Shown one piece after another: positions 6,846 to 15,600 of a stretch of DNA of 26,594 bases. Position 1 is the stretch's first letter. Each line of letters opens with the position of its first letter. Source of the stretch: Bacteroidota bacterium (GTDB lineage: Bacteria > Bacteroidota > Bacteroidia > Bacteroidales > PUMT01); the NCBI GenBank assembly GCA_003567115.1, contig PXAP01000023.1, positions 1-26,594 on the forward strand. Reading direction: 5' to 3'. The translations under genes were made by a program, and so were the position numbers. The notes under the pieces were generated by a model. It did no database searches. It saw nothing but the letters and a program-made list of their open reading frames with translations, and had not been told where the DNA came from.

Positions 6846-7859
6846 TTAAACAACCGGATATTTCCTGATTATTTCCTCAGGATTCATTAAAATATCAACG
6901 TACTGAGCCCGGGTATAAGCAAAGGGATCACTGACAGAAGCTTTTGACAGTTTTCCCTTAAAGTCTTTAATTGATTTATAGGATTTTGATTCCATCCAGG
7001 CTTCCAGTTCAGATAACATGGCAGATATGTGATCGGGTTTGTTCTTGTAGATTGCACTCACCACCTGCACGCAATCAGCGCCGGAAAGTATAATCCTGGC
7101 CACATCTTTCCCGGTGTATATGCCTGTATTGCTGCATATGTTACCGTTGACATTATCATACAACATGGCGGCAAACCTGAGCGGTAATCTGTAATCCCCT
7201 TCCATACTGAGATTAAAGGGAGAAATAAGCTGCTGATTGTCAACATCTATATCCGGCTGAAAGATCCTGTTGAATAAAACATACCCGTCAACCCCTTCTT
7301 CATCCATCTTTTTAATTACATGCAAAGGATTTGAGTAAAATGGTCCCAGTTTAACTGAAACAGGAATATTTACAGCTTTCTTTACCTCTTTTAATATCTC
7401 AATCTGCTGATCTTCCACCATGGCGGCATCCGCTCCGGAATCTTTTGGAACAGCATATAGATTAAGTTCCAGTCCATCAACACCTGTCTCCTCAATCAAC
7501 CGGGCATATTCAACCCAGGTTTCCTTATAAATCGCATTCAAACTTCCGATAAGCGGAATTTTTAATGCCTCCTTTGCCTTTTTTAATCCTTTAAGATACT
7601 CTTTGGGCCCGGCATGCTCAATGTTGGGATGAATACTTATCATTTCCGCATGACGTTCGTCAAATTCATGTAAATGTTCACCCATCTGGACTCTTTCATA
7701 CTGAATTTGTTCTTCGAAAAGAGATTTATACACAATTGCAGCTGCTCCGGCTTTTTCAAGCTGAGCAAGGGTTTCAGGATTTTGAGATAAGTTAGAAGCA
7801 CCAACGATAATGGGGTTTTTAACATCGATTCCCATAAATTTAGTTCTAAGGTCAGTCAT
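6846..7859 (-). CDS. Dihydroorotate dehydrogenase-like FMN barrel protein
   Basis: A 337-residue (beta/alpha)8 flavoprotein of the PyrD superfamily. Features seen are an N-terminal LRTKFMGIDVKNPIIVGAS, the SVKLGPF strand with the FMN-contacting Lys, and the late GIYTGKDVARIILSGADCVQVVSA phosphate-binding region. The canonical NxSCPN active-site loop of class 1 DHODHs is not present: the corresponding stretch reads ELNLYAVPKDSG, with no catalytic Cys or Ser recognisable. Proteins of this kind in Bacteroidota are annotated dihydroorotate dehydrogenase-like; whether they act in pyrimidine synthesis is doubtful (inference). No pyr genes are adjacent. After the TAA stop the same frame stays open for 29 more codons (see findings). 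The ATG at 7859 is the sensible start. Confidence 0.85.
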   Translation of the reverse strand: MTDLRTKFMGIDVKNPIIVGASNLSQNPETLAQLEKAGAAAIVYKSLFEEQIQYERVQMGEHLHEFDERHAEMISIHPNIEHAGPKEYLKGLKKAKEALKIPLIGSLNAIYKETWVEYARLIEETGVDGLELNLYAVPKDSGADAAMVEDQQIEILKEVKKAVNIPVSVKLGPFYSNPLHVIKKMDEEGVDGYVLFNRIFQPDIDVDNQQLISPFNLSMEGDYRLPLRFAAMLYDNVNGNICSNTGIYTGKDVARIILSGADCVQVVSAIYKNKPDHISAMLSELEAWMESKSYKSIKDFKGKLSKASVSDPFAYTRAQYVDILMNPEEIIRKYPVV

Positions 7860-8012
7860 GTTTCAAAATTTTTGGTTTGACAATCTATTTATTTTAACAA
7901 ATCACAACATATTTGGTTCATATTCTCAGTAATTAATTTTATTTAAACGGAACATCCGCCATCAGATAAGCTGGCCCTATTATGTTTTTTTGCATCGCAC
8001 TACATTTTTTTT

Positions 8013-8083
8013 AACCCGCCCTTACCTTTCTGCGCATATCCCTGGTAAAGACCTGACAAAACACAAAAAAGGCGGGTTTTTCT
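8013..8083 (+). terminator. Long hairpin with T-run, possible bidirectional terminator or small structured RNA
   Basis: AACCCGCC at 8013-8020 pairs perfectly with GGCGGGTT at 8071-8078, followed by TTTCT on the plus strand and preceded by eight T at 8005-8012. The 50-nt apical part contains a second stem, TTACC/GGTAA. It is longer than an ordinary terminator loop, and no plus-strand gene ends upstream of it. Confidence 0.35.
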
Positions 8084-8131
8084 ATAAAGTTACAAACTAT
8101 TGTCAAATTATTGTTTATAAAGTTAAATTGA

Positions 8132-8346
8132 TTTCCCGGAGGCTTTTATATATCTTTAGGCAAAATTCCGCCTATCCCTTTTCTACCGCATCCATTGGTA
8201 ATTGATGAGGGTGAAAAGAACATCCCCATCGAAACATCGGCCTGTATGGCAGCAAAGAGAATATTAAACTATATTTACCGGATGACTATAACAGCCTCTA
8301 TCCCGGGATGAATGAAAAACTCTATTATTGGATTCAGGAATTGTAA
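8132..8346 (+). pseudogene. Frameshifted 3' remnant of an unknown protein, perhaps an alpha/beta hydrolase tail
   Basis: Two protein-like stretches lie in adjacent frames with no usable start codon. The first (about 8132-8229) reads FPGGFYISLGKIPPIPFLPH... to EGEKNIP. The second (8215-8346, 43 codons then TAA) reads ...HRNIGLYGSKENIKLYLPDD through YYWIQEL. Joining them needs one frameshift around 8212-8229. Composition and amino-acid pattern look coding. The tail resembles the end of secreted esterases/acetylxylan-esterase-like hydrolases, where a LYG-x-x-E-N-x-K strand is followed by a final helix, but the catalytic His cannot be identified; this is only inference. The remnant points the same way as the envelope-enzyme operon that starts 35 bp later and may be a decayed former member. 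Confidence 0.4.
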
Positions 8347-8381
8347 CAAATCAGTTATAACCGGATAAAACACCTCAGATC

Positions 8382-9932
8382 ATGAAAAATCAAAAGGAAT
8401 TAAAAAGATGGAGCTTTACGATTCTTAGAATAATTATCGGATGGCACTTCCTTTATGAAGGGATTGCCAAATTATTCAATCCCAACTGGTCTTCAGCTTC
8501 CTATTTGATGGAGTCAAAATGGTTGTTCTCCGGCTTTTTCCATTGGCTGATCAGTGACAGCACGACCCTGCAAATTGTCGATTTTCTCAATATATGGGGA
8601 TTGTTAATTATTGGCCTTTGTTTATTCATTGGCATCTTCACCCGTATTGCATGCATTTCGGGTGCACTGCTTTTATTACTTTATTATGTAGCCAATCCTC
8701 CCTTTGTTTATTCCTCCATACCATCGGTAAGCCATTTTTATATAATCAATTACAACCTTATTGAGGCGGCAGTTCTTTTGGTTTTAGCAACATTCTCTGA
8801 TAATTATCTTTATGGTATACACAGACTGATTGCCTTTAGGCATTCCAGGCGAATGAATAAGAAATTTCCACCAGTGGATAATCACGAATTACTGGAAGGT
8901 CATGACACTTCACGGCGTGAATTGATAAAAAATCTCGCTGTAATCCCTTTGTTTGGTGCAGTTTTTTTTGGGATGGCAAAAAAAAGAGGATGGATCAGCT
9001 TTGAAGAGGATAACCTTGCTGCAAGAACAGATGGTATAACTGGCGCTTCCTTATATCTGGGAAGAGATTATTCAATACATGAATTAAAGGGGGAAGTACC
9101 TTCAGGTAAAATAAAAGATATTACATTAAGCCGGATTATGATAGGTGGAAACCTGATAAGCGGTTTTGCCCACTCACGGGATTTAATTTATGTCTCCACC
9201 TGGCTTAAAAAATACCATACCGATGAGAAAGTAATTGAGACACTATGGCTCTGCCAGGCCTGCGGAATCAATACTGCCATATTGCGATGTGATGAAGATA
9301 CTATAAGGATTCTGGACAAGTTCTGGAGGCGGGGAGGAAAAGTGCAGTGGCTGGCTCAAACATATCCCGGAGAAGATGACCTTACTAATATAAAAATGGC
9401 TATTGACAATGGTGCTATTGGCGCATTTGTTCAGGGAAACATTGCCGATACAATTGTTTTCAATAATCAGATTGAACATTTACGCAAGCCGGTTGAATAT
9501 ATCCGCAATCAGGGCCTGATAACCGGAACAGCTGCACATTCATTATCGGTACCCAAAGCTTGTGTTGAAAATGGAATCAACGTTGATTTTTACATGAAAA
9601 CATTCCATCACATGAATTATCCGTCTGCTGAAGCCACACCTTTTGATCCTTCTGATCCTTATCTTCCGGCACAAAATACACCTCTCAGTATCTGGTGTAT
9701 GGGTGATAAAGCAACTGAAGATTTCTTCCGGGAAAACACCACACCATGGATAGCCTTTAAGGTACTGGCTGCAGGTGCAATAAAACCGGAAGAAGGTTTT
9801 CGCCATACTTTTGAGGGAGGTGCAGATTTTGCATGTGTTGGAATGTTTGACTTTCAGGTTATAGAAAATGCCAATACTGCATATGCCATTCTTAACTCAG
9901 ATATGAAACGAGAAAGAAACTGGTATTCATAA
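8382..9932 (+). CDS. DoxX membrane domain fused to an aldo/keto-reductase-like barrel through a Tat-like segment
   Basis: 516 residues in three parts. Residues about 10-150 form a DoxX-type four-helix membrane domain (LRIIIGWHFLYEGIAKLFNP is the typical first helix). Residues 176-200 are TSRRELIK followed by a hydrophobic stretch (NLAVIPLFGAVFFGM), which looks like a Tat signal placed internally. Residues about 245-516 resemble a TIM barrel distantly related to aldo/keto reductases: LSRIMIGGNLISGFAHSRD at 249-267, then GADFACVGMFDFQV at 480-493. The canonical AKR Asp-Tyr-Lys-His tetrad cannot be assigned; a conserved-looking HHMNYPSAEA lies at 409-418. Barrel and membrane domain together imply an enzyme anchored at the inner membrane, probably facing the periplasm (inference). 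Substrate is unknown. The next gene follows after 19 bp, so this is likely the first gene of an operon. Confidence 0.8.
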   Translation: MKNQKELKRWSFTILRIIIGWHFLYEGIAKLFNPNWSSASYLMESKWLFSGFFHWLISDSTTLQIVDFLNIWGLLIIGLCLFIGIFTRIACISGALLLLLYYVANPPFVYSSIPSVSHFYIINYNLIEAAVLLVLATFSDNYLYGIHRLIAFRHSRRMNKKFPPVDNHELLEGHDTSRRELIKNLAVIPLFGAVFFGMAKKRGWISFEEDNLAARTDGITGASLYLGRDYSIHELKGEVPSGKIKDITLSRIMIGGNLISGFAHSRDLIYVSTWLKKYHTDEKVIETLWLCQACGINTAILRCDEDTIRILDKFWRRGGKVQWLAQTYPGEDDLTNIKMAIDNGAIGAFVQGNIADTIVFNNQIEHLRKPVEYIRNQGLITGTAAHSLSVPKACVENGINVDFYMKTFHHMNYPSAEATPFDPSDPYLPAQNTPLSIWCMGDKATEDFFRENTTPWIAFKVLAAGAIKPEEGFRHTFEGGADFACVGMFDFQVIENANTAYAILNSDMKRERNWYS

Positions 9933-9951
9933 TAATTAATAATAAATTTTT

Positions 9952-11121
9952 ATGAAATATATTAAAGAGATCTTTGTTACTGGATTTTCCCTCCTTTATA
10001 TTATGTTTCTGGTTGCTTTTATAAAGAGTCACACTTTTAACGATAAATATTCTGATCAACAACCTGTATGGGAAACCATTTCACCCTTCTTTTCCCCCCC
10101 TGAAAAATTTAAAGATGAATTCGGTGATTACAGATCACCTTTAGAGTTTTATGACGGAACAAAGGTTAAAACTATCGGCGACTGGCATTTACGAAGAGAA
10201 GAAATATTTGGCCGCTGGAATGAAATGATGGGTAAATGGCCTCCTTTTATTGAAAATCACCAGTTTGAACTATTGGAAACCATAAAGAAGGATGGTTATA
10301 TTAAACAAAGTATCAGATTTGAGTGGTTGCCCGGCCAGAAAACTGATGCTTATCTGCTCATCCCTGAAGGAACAGGTAAAAGACCTGCTGTTATAACCGT
10401 TTTTTATGAACCTGAAACAGCTATTGGAAAAGGCAGGGAAAATCGTGATTTTGCACTTCAGCTTGCAAAGAGGGGGTTTGTAACACTTTCCTTAGGAACC
10501 ACAGAAACAACGAATTCAAAAACCTATTCTCTGTATTATCCTGATATTGAAAATTCACAGATACAGCCAATTTCTGTGCTGGCATACGCAGCTGCAAATG
10601 CATGGCATCTTATTTCATCCTTACCTGAAGTTGATTCTGAACGTATCGGCATAGTGGGGCATTCCTACCGCGGAAAATGGGCAATGTTTGCTTCCTGCCT
10701 GTTCGAAAAATTTGCCTGTGCAGCATGGTCTGATCCCGGAATCGTCTTTGATGAAACCAAAGGTAGCAGCATTAATTACTGGGAGCCGTGGTACCTGGGA
10801 TACTATCCACCTCCGTGGAATAACACCTGGCGCAGAACAGGAATTGTTGAGGGAGCAAAAGGACTCTATCCTAAGCTGGTTGAAGAGGGTTACGATCTGC
10901 ATGAACTACATGCCCTGATGGCTCCACGACCCTTTCTCGTTTCGGGAGGCTCATCAGATCCTCCAATACGATGGATCCCGCTTAACCATACTATTGCTGT
11001 AAATAAGTTTCTGGGATATACTAAACGAGTTGCAATGACTAATCGCCCTGAACATTCACCGAATGAAGAATCAAACGAACAGATGTACATTTTTTTTGAA
11101 TATTTTCTGAAACACAACTAA
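9952..11121 (+). CDS. Membrane-anchored alpha/beta hydrolase, esterase-like
   Basis: 389 residues. Residues 5-24 are a hydrophobic signal-anchor or uncleaved signal; the rest is an alpha/beta hydrolase similar in outline to acetylxylan esterase and CE15-like enzymes. Readable catalytic candidates are Ser238 in GIVGHSYRGKWA, Asp336 in SGGSSDPPIRW and His368 in MTNRPEHSPNE. The motif after the nucleophile is odd: GHSYRG has Arg240 where GxSxG requires Gly (codon CGC at 10669-10671), so the enzyme may be altered or inactive. The oxyanion side may include the HGG-equivalent FYEPETA at 151-157. Location between a membrane-anchored barrel enzyme and a lipoprotein peptidase suggests an envelope pathway acting on an esterified carbohydrate or a similar substrate (inference). 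The start at 9952 follows the previous stop by 19 bp; no SD is evident. Confidence 0.82.
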   Translation: MKYIKEIFVTGFSLLYIMFLVAFIKSHTFNDKYSDQQPVWETISPFFSPPEKFKDEFGDYRSPLEFYDGTKVKTIGDWHLRREEIFGRWNEMMGKWPPFIENHQFELLETIKKDGYIKQSIRFEWLPGQKTDAYLLIPEGTGKRPAVITVFYEPETAIGKGRENRDFALQLAKRGFVTLSLGTTETTNSKTYSLYYPDIENSQIQPISVLAYAAANAWHLISSLPEVDSERIGIVGHSYRGKWAMFASCLFEKFACAAWSDPGIVFDETKGSSINYWEPWYLGYYPPPWNNTWRRTGIVEGAKGLYPKLVEEGYDLHELHALMAPRPFLVSGGSSDPPIRWIPLNHTIAVNKFLGYTKRVAMTNRPEHSPNEESNEQMYIFFEYFLKHN

Positions 11122-11189
11122 CCTTTTTAATTCATAAATTTTTGCATCTTGATAAAAATTAGAAGCTTTGTATAAATAAAAATAAAGTT

Positions 11190-12419
11190 ATGAACAAAAA
11201 ATCCTGGCTGAATAAATTAAAGATTGCCTTTCCAACCATAACATCTATCGTCATTGTATCATTACTTGCATGTGACTCATACCGGGAACTGTCGGAAGGC
11301 GATTTCAGGTTCGACGGTCCTCTTGGTTCTGATGGTGCCGTTATAGAGAAACTAGACAGAAATGTTTTTAAGATTACCCTTGGACATGCTCCAAATCAAC
11401 CTGATTGGAATAATAAATTGAATTTTCAAATTACGGGCAATGCCAGGGGAAATGATCTTGTTCTGGTTGTGGAAGGACCACCCCGCTATGCCATGAATGA
11501 ATACTTCTACTCATGGTCGTATGATATGGAAAACTGGAACCCGGTTCACTGGAAGGCAGGATACAGGGTGAGCCCCGAGATAGACACTCTTGTATTTCCT
11601 GTTTTCGAAAATGACAAGGTTTATGTCGGTCACCAGGTACCTATTTCCTATGAGCAGGTGGAAGATTTTATTTCAAGCATAGAACCAAGTAAATATGTGA
11701 ATGTTGATACCCTGGGGAAATCATTGGGTGGACGTAATTTATATCGTCTGACAATTACCGATCCATCAAGCGATATTCCTCTCGGGGACAGGTGGGTGCA
11801 CTACTTTTCCAATTCCCATCCAGGCGAACATAATGCACAATGGCGTATGATAGGTAAAATTGAATGGCTCCTGGGTAACCGGGGAAGTGATATGAGAAAA
11901 CGCTCAATATGTCATTTCGTTATCATGATGAGTCCTGATGCACCCCAAAAAGGCTGGTATCGCGTTAATGCCCAAGGTGTTGATATGAACAGAAGCTATT
12001 TCCCCGACGGTTCTGATAAAGAAAAGCAAGCTCATGAGCCATATATCTTTCAGCGGGACCTTGAAATGATCATGGAGTCTGAATCTCCGGTTACTACTTT
12101 ATGGGGGCATCATACATGGGGTGGAATCGTTGAACCCCTTTTATACCTGGTTGAAGATGACAGGACAGGCCCCTGGACTGAGTGGCGGGATATACTTCAG
12201 GATCTTGACCATAATAATCTTATAAAACCTTTGGCTGTAAGGGAAGGTATCCCTGGATATGGCGCAATAAGCTGGGAATATGGTCCTCATGTACAATTTG
12301 GAATTACTACAGTTCTTTGCGAAGGTGCCGGTGCAATTTACACAAAAGAAGAAAACAAAAAATCAGGAGAATTATTAATAAGAAGCCTGGCAAAATATTA
12401 TAAGGGAATTAAAGAATGA
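11190..12419 (+). CDS. M14 zinc carboxypeptidase lipoprotein, cytosolic-carboxypeptidase-like
   Basis: 409 residues. A type II signal peptide ends in the lipobox SLLAC (Cys28), so the protein is a lipoprotein. Residues about 38-150 form a beta-rich N-terminal domain like that of the CCP/AGBL subgroup (YSWSYDMENW at 107-116). The catalytic domain has HPGE (His210, Glu213), with the typical CCP HPGE spelling, the substrate-binding GVDMNRSY (263-270), the third zinc His in LWGHHTWGG (307-308) and the catalytic Glu378 in VLCEGAGA. The complete set suggests an active metallocarboxypeptidase. Well-known CCP enzymes remove C-terminal Glu or Asp residues, but the substrate here cannot be stated. It follows the hydrolase by 68 bp, the same strand, and probably ends the operon; no strong terminator is seen after the stop. 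Confidence 0.88.
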   Translation: MNKKSWLNKLKIAFPTITSIVIVSLLACDSYRELSEGDFRFDGPLGSDGAVIEKLDRNVFKITLGHAPNQPDWNNKLNFQITGNARGNDLVLVVEGPPRYAMNEYFYSWSYDMENWNPVHWKAGYRVSPEIDTLVFPVFENDKVYVGHQVPISYEQVEDFISSIEPSKYVNVDTLGKSLGGRNLYRLTITDPSSDIPLGDRWVHYFSNSHPGEHNAQWRMIGKIEWLLGNRGSDMRKRSICHFVIMMSPDAPQKGWYRVNAQGVDMNRSYFPDGSDKEKQAHEPYIFQRDLEMIMESESPVTTLWGHHTWGGIVEPLLYLVEDDRTGPWTEWRDILQDLDHNNLIKPLAVREGIPGYGAISWEYGPHVQFGITTVLCEGAGAIYTKEENKKSGELLIRSLAKYYKGIKE

Positions 12420-12577
12420 TTTGGGTATATTGATGTCCCGGTAACTTTTTATCCATAATATTTCCCTGAACTTTTTATCATTAATCTGCCTTTAAGTCTA
12501 TTTCCCGGCGGATAAAAAAGGCGTTGAAGGACTCTTCGCTCTTCGGGTTTTCAACCATGGATGGCTCACCAAAATAA

Positions 12578-12604
12578 AAAAGCGGCCCGTAACAGGCCGC
12601 TTTT
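12578..12604 (-). terminator. Rho-independent terminator of nifJ
   Basis: AAAAGCGGCC at 12578-12587 pairs over 10 bp with GGCCGCTTTT at 12595-12604, loop CGTAACA. On the minus strand the stem is followed by a run of T then ATTTT. It lies 22 bp after the nifJ stop, and may also stop plus-strand transcripts from the M14 gene. Confidence 0.9.
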
Positions 12605-12626
12605 CCCCTTGTTTGTTTAATGTTTA

Positions 12627-15600
12627 CTATTCTTTGGAATAATCCATTGAAGCTTTTCTTACATAACTCTGATACCTCCACTTTGCACTTTCCTCGGCAG
12701 CCTTGAACAGATCATCAGCTACTTCAGGAAATGCCTTCTGAAGTGAAGTATACCGCACTTCGGATTTCAGGAAATCCTGGAACTTATTCCAGTCGGGTTC
12801 TTTGGAATCAAGGACAAATGGATTTTTTCCTTCATTTTCGAGAAGAGGATTGTATCGCCAGTTTTGCCAGTACCCGGCTTCAACAGCTCTTTTGGTCTCC
12901 TCAATTGTCTTACCCATTCCATTTCTCAATCCATGATTAACACACGGCGAATAAGCTATAACTATCGAAGGACCCGGATAGGATTCCGCCTCTTTAACTG
13001 CCTTGAAAAATTGAGCCTGACTTGCTCCTATTGCAACCTGGGCAACATATACATAACCATAGCTAATGGCCATAACCCCAAGATCCTTCTTACGGATACG
13101 TTTTCCTGATGCAGCAAACTTTGCAACAGCAGCTATCGGAGTGGATTTTGAGGCCTGTCCCCCGGTATTACTGTATACCTCAGTATCAAGAACAAGCATA
13201 TTAATATCATCACCAGAGGCAATTACATGATCAAGTCCGCCATACCCTATATCATAAGCCCAGCCATCACCACCAAATACCCATATGGATTTTTTAACCA
13301 GGTACTGCTTCAAATTCATTATTTCCTTTGAAATATTATCATTCTTATCCTTAAGCAGTTCAATGACTTTTGCAGAGGCAGCTTTTGACTTTTCGGCATC
13401 ATCTTTGCCTTCTATCCATTCATTGAAGGCTTTTTTAATCTCCGGGGAAAGATTACCTTCAAGCCCCGTCTTCATAAGATCTTCTATCTTTTCCCTCATT
13501 TGTTTTACACCCAAAACCATTCCGTAACCATACTCGGCATTGTCTTCAAAAAGGGAATTGGCCCATGCAGGTCCGTGTCCTTCCTTGTTAATTGTATATG
13601 GAGTAGAAGGTGCAGAACCTCCGAATATTGAGGAACATCCGGTGGCATTTGCAATCATCATACGATCTCCGTAAAGTTGGGTGATCAGCTTGATATAGGG
13701 AGTTTCACCACAACCTGCACAGGCACCTGAATATTCAAAAAGGGGCTGTGCAAACTGGCTGTTCTTAACTGACTTTTCTTTTTCGAGAACAGTATCCTTA
13801 TATCCTACCTTGTTATGCATGTATTCCCATCGCTCATTTTCAACAATCTGTGATTCCAGGGTCTGCATTTCCAAAGCTTTGGTTTTCGATGGACAAACAT
13901 CTGCACAGTTGCCGCATCCGGTGCAGTCAAGAGGACTTATCTGTATACGGTAGCGGTATTCCTTGGTGCCTCCTGTACCTTTAATAGTTTCAGTTCCTTC
14001 GGGAGCGTTCTCAGCCTCTTCTTCAGTAAGAAGGAAAGGCCTTATAACAGCATGCGGACATACATATGAACACTGGTTACACTGAATACAATTACCAGGT
14101 ATCCATTCTGGTACATGTACAGCAATACCACGTTTTTCAAAAGCTGTAGTGCCTGCAGGGAATGTACCGTCTTCACGGCCAAGGAAAGTACTGACGGGCA
14201 GATTGTCGCCATTTTGTGCAACTATCGGTTCCATTACATTCTTGATGAAATCAGGAATATCCCTGGTATCTTCAGAATCCTTAACATCAATATCTTTCCA
14301 TTCGTCCGGAATATCCACCTTAATTACATCTCCTCCACTTTCAACTGCTGCTTTGTTCATGTCAACTATCTCCTCACCTTTCATACCAAATGACTTGACA
14401 ATGGCTTTGTTCATCTCATCAACAGCTTTCTCATAAGGAATTACATTTGATATCTTAAAAAATGCCGACTGCATAATGGTATTGGTCCTGCCGCCAAGTC
14501 CTATTTCTTCAGCAATTTTAGTGCCGTTGATAATATAAAACTGAATGTCATTTTCAGCCATATATTTTTTCATTTCAGGCGGAAGTTTCTTTTTTGTCTC
14601 TTCCTTATCCCAAATACTGTTCAGAAAGAAGGTGCCTCCTTTTTTCAGTCCCTTGAGCAAATCATATTTTCCCAGATACGCAGGAACATGGCAGGCAATA
14701 AAATCGGCCGCATTTACCAGGTAGGGAGAACGTATCGGCTTATCCCCAAAGCGCAGGTGAGAAACAGTTAAACCTCCCGATTTTTTGGAGTCGTATGCAA
14801 AGTATGCCTGGGCAAACTTACCGGTGGTATCTCCTATTATTATTATGGAATTTTTATTTGCACCAACTGTCCCATCACCTCCGATCCCATAAAACTTGGC
14901 CGCAAAATTTCCTTCAGGTGAAACATCAATTTCCGGTTGTAACGGCAAAGAATGGTATGTTACATCATCAATTATACCGACTGTAAACCGGTTTTTAGGC
15001 TCGGACATATTAAGATTGTCAAATACAGACTTTATCATTGCCGGAGTTGTGTCCTTTGAGCTAAGTCCGTATCTGCCTCCGACTATAACCGGGGAGTCAG
15101 TCTGTCCGTAAAACAAATCCTTCACATCAAGATAGAGGGGTTCACCATTGGCACCTGGTTCTTTTGTCCTGTCCAGAACAGCTATTCTTTTAACAGATTT
15201 TGGTAAAACCTTCATGAAATATTTTGATGAGAATGGCCTGTACAAATGAACTGTTATCATACCAACCTTCTCACCCTGTGAATTCAGGTAATCAACGGTT
15301 TCTTTTATCGTTTCCGTAACCGAACCCATCGCCACAACAATGTTTTCGGCATCTGAAGCACCGTAATAGGTAAAGGGATGATACTCACGGCCGGTAATTT
15401 TGGTTATCTCCTGCATATATTCCTCGACAGTATCGGGAACAACTTCATAGAACTTGTTGGCCGATTCACGCGACTGGAAATAAATATCAGGGTTCTGTGC
15501 CGTTCCCCTGGTCACAGGATGTTCCGGATTAAGAGCACGTTCACGGAAGGACTGAACAGCATCATAATCAATAAGTTTAGCCATTTCTTCCTGATCGCAT

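Larger units (their letters stand above)
7860..8381. other. Intergenic region with hairpin and gene remnant
   Basis: About 520 bases between divergent genes. The part up to about 8010 is AT-rich and would contain the promoter of the minus-strand flavoprotein, but no clear TAnnTTTG match is seen. From 8013 it holds a GC-rich hairpin, then a frameshifted coding remnant at 8132-8346. The promoter of the 8382 operon must lie in or before this remnant; none is convincing. Confidence 0.6.

Noticed and set aside
12481..12558. 25-codon minus-strand frame after the nifJ terminator, ATG at 12558, ending FIRREIDLKAD
   Set aside because: Protein-like in tone, but very short, no promoter or RBS seen, and it lies directly behind a terminator. 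It may be a scrap of a lost gene.
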